DNA of 64,000 bases from Gnetum montanum. Taxonomy: Eukaryota; Streptophyta; Gnetopsida; Gnetales; Gnetaceae. The notes under the pieces were generated by a model. It was not told where the DNA came from. It was given only the letters and a program-made list of their open reading frames with translations, and ran no database searches. The translations under genes and the position numbers were made by a program. The DNA lies in contig MNCI01015910.1 in the NCBI GenBank assembly GCA_015680685.1, forward strand, positions 408,875 through 472,874, given 5' to 3'. Positions 10,059 through 21,900 of the stretch are shown here, piece by piece; the first letter of the stretch is position 1, and every line of letters starts with the position of its first letter.

Positions 10059-12768
10059 ATGACCTCAAAGAGAGGAACACAAGGAGGACTTTCACAAGGC
10101 ACAAGCAAACAACCAAGAGGTTAAGGTAGAGGAAAAACTAGAGGACAAGAACTAGAACATGAGGAGTAGGAAGCCCAATCATTTAGTATCCATCAAGAAA
10201 CTCTTGCTACGGGACAATTAGCCAAAGGAGAGGTAGAGGAACTACAAGTTCAAGGACAATGCCTCACGTTGTCACAAGATTGCCTCCAAGCTATTCAAGA
10301 AAGATCAATTCTGACCATAGTCATTATGGAGATGAACTTTGGCCTATTCATGGAATTTACATGAGAAGCAGTAAAGAAAAAAATTAAGGCATCACCACTA
10401 TGACCTATCCTATTTGATAGTGGAAAATGGTACCTTGGGAAAATTATCAGTTTTGGCATAACAAATAAGAGGACACCACAGTTAACATTGGAGGAGTCTT
10501 AATCTCATTCTTAGTCAAGGCAATAGTAGAAGCTCTAAACATACCAAATGAATGGGCGAAAATAGCACATCTATCCATAAGATCAGATGTTAAAACCAAA
10601 AAATTATGGTTAAAACAAGCATATGACAAGGAAGATCAATGATATAGTGATCTAACTTTGGAGAAGTGAATCTATTTTAAAATTAGCACCTACCACTTAT
10701 TCCCAACCAAAGGACTAAACAGGTTGTCCACCGATGTAGCTAGGGAAAGTGTGATCCTAATGTGAAAATACAATGTCAATATCACACAACTCTACTTTAT
10801 CAAGATTCAAAGATGGTTTGAAGAAAGAAAGGTAGGGAAGCTAACACTTCCATTCCCTTGCCTTATTAGGAAGTTGTGCAAGCAAGCCAAAATCCTAGGA
10901 TACATTAATGACATTCCTAGGAGATCCTAGAATGCTTCATATGCTAAATTACTCAAATCAGTACCACCTAAGAAGGATCAAGGTGAAGAGAAACAAGAAC
11001 AACAATAAGACTAACAACAAAAGCAACAAGAGCAACAACAAGTCCCATTGCTACTACTGCAAGATTACATGCCATCAATAAGCCATCTGCAATAGATTGC
11101 ATAAACCATTAGCTGGTGAATAAAGGAGGAAGCAAACCTCTATAGAGTTATTCACAGTATCATACAACCTATTGTTTTATAAAATACTAAAAATGAACAA
11201 ATTTAACTGTAGTTAGAAGGAGGGGATCAATGGTCATAACAGATCTTTGGAAATGCTACATCATTCAAAGTGGTGCTAGAGACTAAAGAAGGAGCCACAG
11301 TCATGGTAATGCAGCACCAAGATGCAACAAGAGCAATAGAGGTGATCATAGATCACATTAAAGAGTCTTTTAATGTACCTATTGTGCCACCAATAGATCT
11401 AATTGGAGCTAGAGATGCTCAAATGTTGGCCAGAACGTCAATGACTCTTGCTAACCATGAAGATGTACTTGATTGACTACTGCAGACTAGACAAGTCATG
11501 ATAACATTCTTTGACATCCCAAGTGATGTCACTATAATGTAGTTAGAACCAATTGCTACCAAAGGAAAATTGATCATGGCAGAAACTAGGGCAAAGCATG
11601 CAAAAGCATAAATTCATAAACTTTAAGAAGAGTTTGTAGCCTTGAGAGCTGAATGTAAAGATCCCATACAACTCATTACACCTGATCAAACGGAATAATT
11701 CAAAACAAAGCAAATGAACATCCTAATTGAGAAAAATAAACAAATGGCAATGAAGAAGGAGAAAGCAATGTGGAATGCCTTCGTAGTAGAAGCACAAACA
11801 TATGCACATGTTAAGGTATTCACTGCAGTCCAAGGAGAAAATAAACAACTGTTTGCTAATAATATGAGGTTAACCATTATGAAAAAGCAAAAAAACATCT
11901 TGGAGGAGAACATCCATCAGTTAAGGGAACAACTGGTAAGGGTTAACGAAGACATGAGTCGCCTCACAAGAGAAAATAAAACCCTCTCAATAGAGGAGGT
12001 ATGCATCATCCATCAAAAGTTAGCTATTGAAATCAGCGTGGGTAGAACAAGGCAAAGAAACAGAAAAGGCTTAAGGAACACTTCTATGATCAAGTGGGAA
12101 TGTACAAACAGATCAATGAGAAAGAGATTTAGATGGCCAAAGCTAGAATTAGCTCCATATCAGCATAAGATCCTGATTGGCAACCCATCTTGGATAGCTA
12201 TGCCCATGTTCACCAAGCAGAAGTGAAAAACAAAGACCTATAAATTGAAAACCTGAAAGAGTACATAGGGTTAGCTAACCTTTGTTATGCTAAATTGGCC
12301 ATGTTAACAACAAGGAGGCCTAAAATGATCTAGAATAGCAAGTAGTAACCACATATGCCTTATATGAGAAAGAGTTTGCAGATAGCAAAGATGCTTTACA
12401 AAAGCTCAAAGTGGAAAACTTTGAATTGGAAGTAATGAAGGCTAGCTACCAAGGGAAAAAAGATGTAGCAACAAACCTAACCAAAAGGTTATTTGATTAT
12501 CATGAATTACGTGATAAAGCTAGAGCATTTGAAGAGGAGAGGAGGTAGTTTGTAGCCTAGTATGTTAAGGTTAATCAAATGTTTTTGTAACTTATGTGCC
12601 CATGGGATGTATTGGCTCTATCACACATTGCACAAGCATGGACAATACATGATCCAAGAACAGAGGAGGAAAAACTCTAGGTGCTCCTAAATTAATACGA
12701 GTTCTAGAAGCCTAGTGACAAGGGGAAGCAACTGACAAAAGAGCCATCACCACTAAGAACTACATAGA
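10059..12768 (+). pseudogene. ORF3: post-pol extra protein, broken (element B)
   Basis: It begins MTSKRGTQGG directly after a 3' splice site and stays in frame for over 100 codons, apart from stops, into EMNFGLFMEFT and SGKWYLGK. Next come DVARESVIL and LPFPCLIRKLCKQAK, which recall the plant 'putative transposon protein' (Transposase_32-like) domain found in Athila-type elements; that link is from memory. A Gln-rich stretch (10990-11045) follows, then VMQHQDATRAIEVI and a long coiled-coil-like region (open frame 11714-12226) rich in Glu, Lys, Gln and Leu. Elements C, D and E carry the same ORF. Its role in the element is unknown; env position alone does not make it an envelope protein, and no membrane segment was seen. 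Confidence 0.6.
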
Positions 12769-12962
12769 CTACATCAAGCTTCACCAAATTTTATTTTCTA
12801 TCAAGATTTTCATGTCATGTCCTGTGTAAATTTTTTTTTGTAAAACACCATTATGGCATTCAAGAGTAATGTATATAGTAGTCAATGTCATGTAAATATA
12901 CCTCCTAATTTTATAGGAAACTCTATCCTCATTTTTTTTTAACTCAAGAACAAGTTTTCAGT

Positions 12963-12976
12963 TAGTCGTAGGGGTA
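12963..12976 (+). promoter_or_regulatory. terminal polypurine tract (element B)
   Basis: TAGTCGTAGGGGTA immediately precedes the LTR start TGAT. It corresponds to TAGTCATGGGGGTA of element A with two transitions. Confidence 0.65.
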
Positions 12977-13844
12977 TGATAAATCACATTTTGTCACGAC
13001 ATCAATGTCGAGCATCCAATATCGAATCCCCAATATTAGGGCATAAGATTTGATATTGGATATCCAATATTGCTCCACATGTGTTAGCTTATAAATAAGA
13101 CACTTGGACACATAGTCAAATAACTTTTCATTCCAACCTTAGGTAGACTCTTGCGGTTTGTTTTCATAGATTTAGTGATAGAGTGAATGCCAACAATGTG
13201 ATGTAGAGCAGTTGTCTAAAGTCTTTATTCGAGTGAAGTGTACTTGGACACAGTTCATAATGAAAATAAAGATCAAGATTGTTTTTCATCATTGCAATAT
13301 CCACTTAGCTTTATTGTTTTACTTAGCATAATTCATATTGTTTTCCCAATTTAATCAGTTACATTTTCTAAGTACTTTACTTTCCTTGTTCATAGTAAAG
13401 TGGAATAAGTCCAATTGGTTTCTAGCATTAAGTGTAATCATTTGGTAACATAGTAGTGGTTTGACTTGATTTGCTCAGTAGTGGACTCACTTGGTAATCC
13501 CATTAACAATTACATGAGACCAAGGTGTGTACAACAAGCCAAGAATAGATGTTCATCGCTCTAGGCTAGAGTATATTTTTTTATCGTTTTCCTTAGACTT
13601 AGCACTATTTTTACACTTTACCATCATAGCTAGGAGTTATGGTCAACACAACATCATTTATCATACACCTCATTGAAAGCTAAACCATATTCATAGATTA
13701 TACTAACTCCACGTGGGATGACAATGATCCCAAACTTGAACCAATTCATAGCATAATCACATCTCCTCATCCACATAATTTGATCGGGCTATACATGAAC
13801 ACTCATATCTCGTATGGTTGGGTGTTGGACTACATTGCTCATCA
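12977..13844 (+). repeat. 3' LTR of element B (ATATCG-type U3)
   Basis: Begins TGATAAATC and ends GCTCATCA. U3 has several ATATCG/GATATTGG words, and the TATA box CTTATAAATAAG lies at about 13090. The polyadenylation-like AAAATAAAG is at about 13264. The GGTAATCCCA words and the CATATGGTTGG end match the other LTRs. Confidence 0.8.
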
Positions 13845-15262
13845 CTTTCCATTTTGCAAAGACTTTTATAGTGCCTTCCTTGCATGAGATCTTATAGAAC
13901 TTTCAAATTAAGTCCTAATCTTCAAATACTTTAGCAAAAGGATTAAAGGTTAAATTCCATATAAATGTTTTCTTATGAAATCCTTAACAATGAGAATTCT
14001 ATCTTCCAACTTGATTTCTTATTCATCTAATATCTCTTGTCTTAGGACGTGTCAAAATTGGAACCAAATGACTATATGTGCCCCTAAACATATAGCCAAT
14101 ATAAAACAATTATAAAACTTAAACAAAATATAATGGTATGTAAGATTATCATAAATCAAACCTATGATTTACAAACCACAAGCTACATGTTATATGCATC
14201 ATAACTACATGAAATTCATAATTCATTCTACATGTATAATTATTGCTAATCGTTTTATTATAATCCAACTTGTTTAATGATCACTTTCCCTTGTATCTTC
14301 ATTATAAAGGCACTTGTTTTACAACCACTTCCATTAAATAGTCTCCAAAAATATTAACTTCATGATTCCTCCATTTTTTAGGTCTTAATTTCTTATGAGA
14401 TTAAACTTTATAGAACAACTTATACAAAACCTATATTTTCTTTACATAGTATTTGCAATGAAAGTATCTCTTCCAAAAATTTTCCTTAAAACTTCAATTT
14501 ACAATATTCAAATACATCGAAGAACTTATAGTTGTGGATTGACAAAATTTGCAAAAACCTAGATGAAGATAATGTGGCCTAGTTTCAAGTTGGTTCAATG
14601 AAACATTAACAATTAAAAGAAATCAAGGTGGAAACTCACAAGGTAAGTTACCCAAAATGCATATGCAAATGTGTTAATACGTTGGCTAATAACTAGCATA
14701 CCTAACATAAGAGTGGGGATTTCTTGGTAACAACTTCCTTATCATTTTATGAGTGTACCTACCATAAGAGTAGGGATTTCTTGATAACAACTTTTCAACC
14801 ATTTCATGAGAATGTTTTGTACATCCCACAAGACATAGCCAACACACAACTTTCATAAAACTTTACAACTTTAATAACTTAGCAGCATATTGAGAAGGGT
14901 GTTAGATTCAAAATTAGACAATGATATGTACCCTAAGGACATACAAGAAACACTAAACTTTTATACAACTTAAGTAAAATTTTTAAAACCCATAACTTAG
15001 TTTCTGAATTAAGAGTCTTATCACTAGGTTAATACTTCCTTATTATAAGAGAATGTTTAACATTATAATGTTCTTAAAATTATCAATAGAATCAACTGCC
15101 TTATAAAGAATTACAAATAGTTAATCATTAGAGATTCATAGATTTTTCAAACTATTATATAGCATACAATTCTATATGCACACATAACTTTGATTCATAC
15201 CCTTTAGTGTAAAGTGCACATGAAGCTTAGAGGCATAGATAGTAGTTGTAGTACCACCATAG
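13845..15262. other. AT-rich non-coding stretch with a 57-bp direct repeat
   Basis: No coding frame of note. Two neighbouring copies of a unit of about 57 bp (14700-14754 and 14757-14813; shared ATAAGAGT.GGGATTTCTTG) form the only clear structure. It flanks the right end of element B and shares no target-site duplication with its left side. Confidence 0.5.
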
Positions 15263-15660
15263 GTGAAACCATCACTTATTCAACCCACAAAGAAAACAAG
15301 ATGTGATGCCAACAAGATGTCGAAGTCAACTTCCACTCAAAGATCATTCATCAAAATGATGGCATCAAGAAAAATTATGGCTTCCATCATGGAATATTAC
15401 AATGTAAGATCTTCCTTTAAACAAAAGGCTTTTTTACATTCTATTGGAGAATGTTTGTCATCTCGTACTCAAAAGTATATATTCTTGGCTATTCCTCTTC
15501 ATTTAAGAAATCAAATTAGTAAAGCAAGAATGAATTTTTAGCATTTCCTTGTTGAGGCAGGTTGTTGGATCAATTTACTAAGAGAAAAGTGTATTTGTAG
15601 ACAATGCAAACAAAGCATCGAGAATGAAATGCATATCTTTAATTTTGCCTAGCTCACATT
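15263..15660 (+). pseudogene. possible reverse-transcriptase zinc-binding region relic
   Basis: A 92-codon open frame (15263-15541) continues past a stop into VEAGCWINLLREKCICRQC and ENEMHIFNF. The pattern of a basic helix, then E/VGxW, then CxxC and ENExHxxxxC resembles the C-terminal zinc-binding region found after some non-LTR reverse transcriptases. No RT core is nearby. The likeness is by eye only and short; an unrelated host gene fragment is possible. Confidence 0.25.
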
Positions 15661-16643
15661 CACATGAATTATAATATTAAATGTTATCTACTCTTCAAAT
15701 TTACGCACCTCCTTAAGACATTAAAACATTCCATCAATGATGTTCCAACTTTCTTCTAACCATAATAAAAATTTCCAGTTTCCAATTTATACACTGAACT
15801 ATCACCATCATCATACAAAGTCAAAATACAGGAAAATAAAATGAAATTTTGGTTTTCCTTGTATACAACATGAAATGTTTTTGCCTATTCCGTGTACCAA
15901 GAAACATGACCTGTCTATTCATAGCAGGATGATGGTACAAAAGATTTTCAAAAATTGTCCATGAATGAATGCTGGTACAAAACAATTTTCATGAAGTAAA
16001 TTTGTACATGAGAGTTTACGACATGAGGAGACCATTTAACACTTTCCATGATGAACCATTGCTTCTCTCAAATAAGTAAACCTATTGCAGGGGTAATGAA
16101 ACAGGTTAACGAATACCTGTTTGAAGATTGCTTATTGTTTAAATAAAACTTGCACGGCTGGTATGTCTTCTTCCCAGGAGTGATCTATGCGAATTGTGCA
16201 TCTCACATCCCGTAAGTGCTTTAAATCAATAATACTATGCTTTAATAAAAGATCCATTTGAAGCTCTTACTATTTAACTATATAACCCTTGGAGGCAGAA
16301 TAATCCACGTTGGGTTTTTGGCCACCATCCCTGTAGAAATGAACCCAACTTTCCAACCAAATATATCAGAGCTTAACTTAAGCACATCACTTTCTTGCCA
16401 AGGGACATTGAGTAACTCCAAAGAAGAAGATGACCTTACAGCACGGTTAATGTGCTTGTCACTGTGACGGTAATAAAGTCGATTTTTTTAAGAAAAAATG
16501 AATGAATGAATAACGAAACACTGTTTTCTGTGATTTGGCTTTCTGCTCTGATCAGAACGTGTCTTCTTTCAGTAATACCAAATAAATGAGATTCTCTCAC
16601 CAAAATCAGAATCAGACTTGGACAATGCAGCTGTAAATATTTC
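15661..16643. other. 3' flank and probable 3' UTR of the C2/GRAM gene
   Basis: About 1 kb without a supported gene. The part next to 16644 should hold the 3' UTR of the minus-strand gene; no unambiguous polyadenylation signal was picked. Short frames here (for example 16258-16467 plus) show no family likeness. Confidence 0.4.
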
Positions 16644-19600
16644 TTACATCTGCCGATGTTGCTGCTTTCTTAAAAGAATTTCCTCCTCTGCTGATTGAAG
16701 CATTTCCTTTAAATGGGCTGTAAATTTTTCAAATAGGTTTCCTGTGATCCTATTTTGGAGTGTGGTACTTTTAAGCCATGTGATTCCCATATACACCCTC
16801 GCAGAAGAAGCGTCTGATGCATTAAGCAGATTTTCAAGCTCATTCCTTACATGAAGCTGCATATTCAGTAGTAGGAAAAAATAAATGCTTGTGATCCATT
16901 AAACACTGCCAGTAAAATGAACCCAAAAGAAAAAAAAAACATAATAGCAAAAATTCCAATATAGTTTTAAATCTCTGTAATGAATGAGCATATAAAAAAA
17001 CTTAAAGAGCTTCTAATATTTAAAGAAATGGACCTGAAAATGGTCGCCAAAAGGAACACCATGGAGAGTAAGAACCTCGTCAATAATCCAACCATTTCCA
17101 TTGTCCAGCATAGACTTCTGCTGAGTCGATGTGACATCAATACCGACCCCTGAAGCTGTTTTACTGTATTTGTACCACACCTGTCTCTGATAAACTTTTG
17201 GTTTGATTGTCTCCCATGTTGTTGTTCGATAGTTCAGACAGCCAGTTTTTTCCATTATCTTCTTGTCCACACCACCACCCTCGTACAACTCCATCAGGGA
17301 GTCAACCTGTCAACCACTGAATATTCAGAACACAAACAAAACATATTGCTGCTAAAAATTTTGATGATTGCTAAACCAGCAAAACCAAAACTACAAATTT
17401 AAATACTTACATTGAAAGGCAAAGTTCGTGAATAGATCTTTGCCAAATTAGCCTCTTCAACGCCAAAGAAATAATCTTCTGTCTGTCGATCTGCCGGATC
17501 TTCTGATTCATCTTCATCAACTAGTTGCATTTTCTGCTCAAGTGTGAGAGCTCTATTCCTCCACAATGCCATGATTGTTCTGTTGAATGTCAGAAGAAGA
17601 GATTCTGAGTACAGCAAATAAAATGAAACTATTTTAAAGTTTTCTCAGGGCTAAAGTGTAACTGTTTTTCCATTCCCAAGAATATTTCTAATAGTGAACA
17701 CATACCTGTATGCATTGTTGTAGGCAGCAAAAGCCTGGAAATGGAATTTTAGTCGACCTTTTTCATCAACATATTTTGCACCATGGCTGGCATCAGTGCC
17801 CCTGCCTTTACGTAGAAATATAACCAATGAAGGGCTACCCATGGATGCTAAAGAAGGAGTTAGTTCTTTTATTTCCTCTACATCTTCCCACAAAAAGGAG
17901 AATTTAGTCTTATGCCCGAACAGGTTTGCATAAAAGCCTAGCATCCTTGCAGACACAAACAAACGCCCCTGGCAAAAAAAACATAAGGTTAAGGGGTTGC
18001 CATGTTGATGATCATTATCCATGACAAGGCAGGAGACAAAACGTACCTGAAGCGGCATTCTCCGTTTCAGGTAGCATGAAAAGTCATTTATCAAAAATTC
18101 CTCGCTTGGAAGTCCAAATAGTTTCTGAAATGTTGAATTTGACTGAGGAGACCTCCTTGCAATCTGCAATTGATTGTTCAATTTTTTGAAATCATTTGCA
18201 TAATACCAAGGCAGAACGGGCATGAATGAAAGCACACTAAAACAAAGACCACTAAGCATGCAAGCAACCACGAAAAATTGATACCTTTTTACCCACTTCT
18301 TTTTCCATCTTCGATATGTAATGAGTGATAATATCTGGACCCTTGGTATTTTTCAAAATGATCCTGAGATGCAGCTTTGAACTGCAAGCTTGTGCCAATC
18401 TTCCCTGAAGAGGGATCCACAGATCTGCTAATTCTGCTGATGAAAACTTCAAAAAGTTGATCTCAGCATAACCTAATGATGTGGGATCAGCAAACGGCCC
18501 TTCAAAGTCGAATACTTCAACATCCATTACAGATGGAGGTTCTTCCGTTGCATCAAACTCAAAAATCTCTGGAAAGTTCATCAATAGCTAAATGTCAGAC
18601 ATAAAATACCTTATAGAATAACGAACGGAAGATCATCGCAGGGCAGTAAAATTACACAAACAAAAGGTGCCCACCATGCCATTCGGGATTCAGTGTCTGT
18701 AATTTTATTGAGCTTGTTTTCGTTCTACCATTGCAGGTAAACAGAACATAAGGATCCGAGTAACCAGTGACATCTACAGCAGCCAAATTTGAGCCCTCCA
18801 CAAGGGCAAGCGTAAGAATCCAACCATCACCCTGTGCTTTTTGTCCCTGATCATTAGCTGCGTGCAGGAAAAACATTATAATTTTGTTTGAAAATAAGAC
18901 AACAGCTGGATGCAGATGAGACACTGCAGTTTTGCAAGGTAATGCTTATCCTTACCCTTTTGAAACCTGGCATGCATGAAACGTGATATCATCTTTAAGA
19001 TACGTTCCACTTGGAGAACTATCAGACCACCTGTAAGAACCTCCCCAAAAGAGTCTGGCAAATCTAACCCTCCAAATTCCAGACCTTGGACAATAGCGGA
19101 TCCAGAAAGCAGGATGTGCAATAGAAGAAATGTCAGGAAAACCACCGTTACAAACAAATTGAACAGGCCAATGTAACTGATCATAAGCTTCCAGTCAGAC
19201 TGAGGACTCATTTGCAGATCTTGCTTCCGCTGCTCTGTGTCAGCGGGCAATGACGGTGCATTATCCAGAGGGGTGGCATAGTCGGCAAGCAGCTTTGCAA
19301 ATGTCTGGTAGGTATCCTTGAGCCCTTGTCTTGCTCCATTCTCAATCATGCCTTTCATCAGAGTGCTCTGAATAAAATTGGTTCTCCATGAAACTGAAAG
19401 GTGGGCAGATTCTTCCCCAGAGGGTACTTCCGGCCCTGGGGTAATGCAAAAGAGTAACTCTGTCCTGAAACAGTTTCCGAAGGGAACATCCGGAGTGCTC
19501 ACACTAATCAACACTGCAAATCTCTTCCCATCTGCTATGAGATAAGTCTGCTCTTCTGTAGCTTTAACTGCTTTCACCAATTTTGTTGCCCCTTTTGTGT

Positions 19601-20798
19601 ATGAAACTGTTCTCTTCATCTGCTCGCCAGGAGGTTTTTTCCAGGGCCCCTCCACAAAGTTTGTGCTCCCCTCCAATTCCATGATCTTGCGTTTGAACTC
19701 GCTATTTGGGGCAAATATGATGGCATTTAGGCTTCCAGGGCTAGTAGCATAATTTTGATCCAAGAGTACCCCACCTGGAAGGGGACTGGGCATTTCCTGA
19801 TCCCCTGAACTGGTACCTTCAAAACCTTCTGCAAAAAAGCTACCCGAACTTTCTTCATCCGTGTTGTCTTGGCATTCTTGATAGTTCTCGGAAGAATCCA
19901 ATGCCTCAGCACTTCTTTCAGTCTGGATGGGCGGCTGAGATGTTGAATCTGTAGCATTTTTGGGCGCAAACATTGCCCTCAGCTTTTCAGCAATAGTGGC
20001 TTGAGCGTTAGGTTTCTCTTCTGGCAGAAGAGAAGATGAGCCTTCCTCGGACGCACCAGACCCAACCGAGGACAAAGAAGCACTTGAAACACGTGAAGGC
20101 TCAGGGGAATCCTTCATAATTGAACTCTCAACAGAAGAACCCGGCTGCGCGAGATCCTGTTGTCTTAGGAATCTGTTCAAATTTTCTCTAGCATACATGC
20201 TAATGGTAAGCAGAATTTCTCCTGCATTCACATATACAGCAATTTAATTAACAAAACCACAAAACTAAAATAGAAGTTTGCGAGAATAGAAAGTAAGGTA
20301 AAAAGGAAAACAGAAGAAAACGGTGCGTCAGGCAATGTGACATGTGCTCAAGTTGCAGCCAAAAACTTTACAGCATGAACTAGTGTTAAAAAGGAAATAT
20401 TTACAGTGAAGTGGTGTAATATAAATCTTCTATGCATGAAAAAACGTACCTGTGACTTTAGACTTCTGCTTGCTGCCTCGAGATTGCAAAGTGAACCAAG
20501 TTACTGGAACTGCTTTGTTTTCGGCATCCATGATTTCAGAAATCGGCATTTTCACCTGACCTAGAAAATCATCGTTGAAAAGCCTATCCTCATCCCAGAC
20601 AGAAACGATTAATTCCCCGCTCAAATCATCCACTTTGAAGTTGAACTCCTGGTGCCAAGAAGGGTTTAGGGTCTTCCGAATTGTCCTGGTCCTGTGCTTG
20701 GTCCTTCCGAGCTGCACTATCACATATGGATCACTGAAACCATTCAGATCCTTGGCCTGCAAAGCCCTTGCTTCCTGAACATACACATATAACTGCAT
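16644..20798 (-). CDS. C2-VASt-C2-GRAM-VASt membrane protein, At1g03370-like, nine coding exons
   Basis: Exons (minus): 20798-20450, 20221-18956, 18857-18675, 18568-18285, 18163-18047, 17968-17706, 17579-17411, 17306-17034, 16856-16644. The sum is 3117 bases: 1038 codons plus TAA, in phase through all junctions, close to about 1020 aa in Arabidopsis. Domains: C2 (about 1-105, Asp-rich Ca2+ loops, GFSDPYV and WDEDRLFNDDFLG), Ser-rich linker, VASt (about 266-433), hydrophobic segment (about 462-490), second C2 (about 548-660, GYSDPYV), GRAM (about 705-775, FLWEDVEEI) and second VASt (about 862-1030, VPFGDHFQ). The family binds membranes, and VASt domains are sterol-transfer-like folds, so a role at ER-plasma membrane or other contacts is likely but inferred. 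All introns are 78-228 bases. No stop or frameshift was seen, in sharp contrast with the surroundings. Weak donors: exon 3 (ATG|GTGGGC) and exon 8 (CAG|GTCCAT). Confidence 0.93.
20450..20798 (-). other. coding exon 1: first C2 domain
   Basis: The start ATG at 20798-20796 gives MQLYVYVQEARALQAKDLNG, the usual first beta strand and loop of the C2 domain, so no upstream coding is needed. The donor is CACAG|GTACGT. The split glycine codon joins in phase to exon 2, giving KVTGEILL as in the Arabidopsis homologue. Confidence 0.9.
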
Positions 20799-21900
20799 CT
20801 CTCAGAACTGGGCGGAATGGGCAGAAATTTTTCCCGAATTTGGCGTTATTAGGATGATGGCATACGACCTTACGGCCTTCAATGGTTCCTTAGCCGTTCA
20901 ATCGATAAAATTCCCGAATTTTACCGTTCAAGAAATCTGCATATATGGAACATTGGCAAATACACATGTCGCTTCAGACTTATCCTGTAAAATCGTCTGC
21001 TATCAAAACTGACCACCTAATACATACATGTTCTTCCCATAATTTTCAGCCCTAAAATATGTTCACTCGAAATCGGAATACACAAAGTCGACTAACTCAG
21101 TGACTGCAAATTACAATATTAAACACACCAAAAACTTACCTCGATTCTTCGGCTCCACGCATCTAATCAATAACACAATTCGGTGAACCTCGCCCAAGTT
21201 CACAAGAATTTTTCTGCACATTATCAAGAAATAGCTTTTGGTACGCAGAAACAACTCTCTTTCGTGCTTCCAATGTTTTCTTAAACAGGAAAAATTGTCA
21301 GGGATCCAATCATGAAGCAAAACTGAAGTATAACGAGAAACGAGGCTTCTTCCAGCAAAACTTTCCCTATGAACCTTCGCAGAGAAACGCAGCAATGCAC
21401 CCAAAATCTTAATCCAGTCACGTACCTTACAAACCCTCTGAACTATCCCCGAACTGCAGAGGTTCTTAATCGAATGACAAGAACACTGAAACGGATCGCG
21501 TATTGATCGGAAAGACAGAGAGAACAATCGCAGGCTCTCAACAAATACGGACTCGACAAAAGCAAGAAAACATTTTTAAAAAGGGGAATCCAAAAACAAG
21601 CGGACCATAAAATACGACAGAAAGCATCACGATGATCATCCTTGGGAAAATGCAGACACAACTTAAACGGAACACGAAAGTGATGGCAGTACTGACGTAG
21701 AGAACGGCAATTTGTTCACGATTTCAGAAATGGCGAAGGAAACGCAAGCCGCGGCCGTGCCGGCTGATGAGTGATGAGAGTTGACTGGGGATGAATTTTT
21801 GCGCAAAGATTTTGACATTTCCTGTTTCGCCTTTTGTCTCTCTCGAACGATTCTTGCTTTATATTTTTCGTTACTAATTGATGCTCGTTCCAGGTTCAGC
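20799..21900 (-). promoter_or_regulatory. 5' leader (probable UTR intron) and promoter of the C2/GRAM gene
   Basis: A good donor GAG|GTAAGT (GT at 21139-21138) and a 3' splice site CCGCCCAG ending at 20808, ten bases before the ATG, predict an intron of about 330 bases in the 5' UTR. A second donor-like AAG|GTACGT lies near 21424. The region is richer in G+C and CpG than the retroelements around it, as expected of an unmethylated promoter. No TATA box was assigned. Transcript data would settle the leader. Confidence 0.5.

Larger units (their letters stand above)
7229..13844 (+). mobile_element. Element B: gag-protease-ORF3 retrotransposon lacking RT and integrase
   Basis: Between LTRs 6373-7228 and 12977-13844 the order is gag C-terminus with knuckle, protease, a short unidentified frame, a polypurine-like motif, an internal TATA module, a spliced-leader-like segment and ORF3. 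RT, RNase H and integrase are absent. The PBS and the first half of gag are also missing, so the 5' side is deleted. No target-site duplication was found around the pair of LTRs. Element E has the same lack of RT-IN, so this may be a non-autonomous type or two independent deletions. Confidence 0.75.

Noticed and set aside
10059-12768. ORF3 as a retroviral-type envelope gene
   Set aside because: The position after pol and the spliced expression fit, but no signal peptide, furin-like site, fusion peptide or transmembrane anchor was seen in any of the four copies.
6373-13844. Element B as a clean insertion with its own TSD
   Set aside because: The five bases before 6373 (GGGTA) and after 13844 (CTTTC) do not agree, and the first LTR follows the polypurine tract of element A, so the two elements share it.
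19727-19969. 80-codon minus frame
   Set aside because: Shadow of exon 2 of the C2/GRAM gene in another frame.
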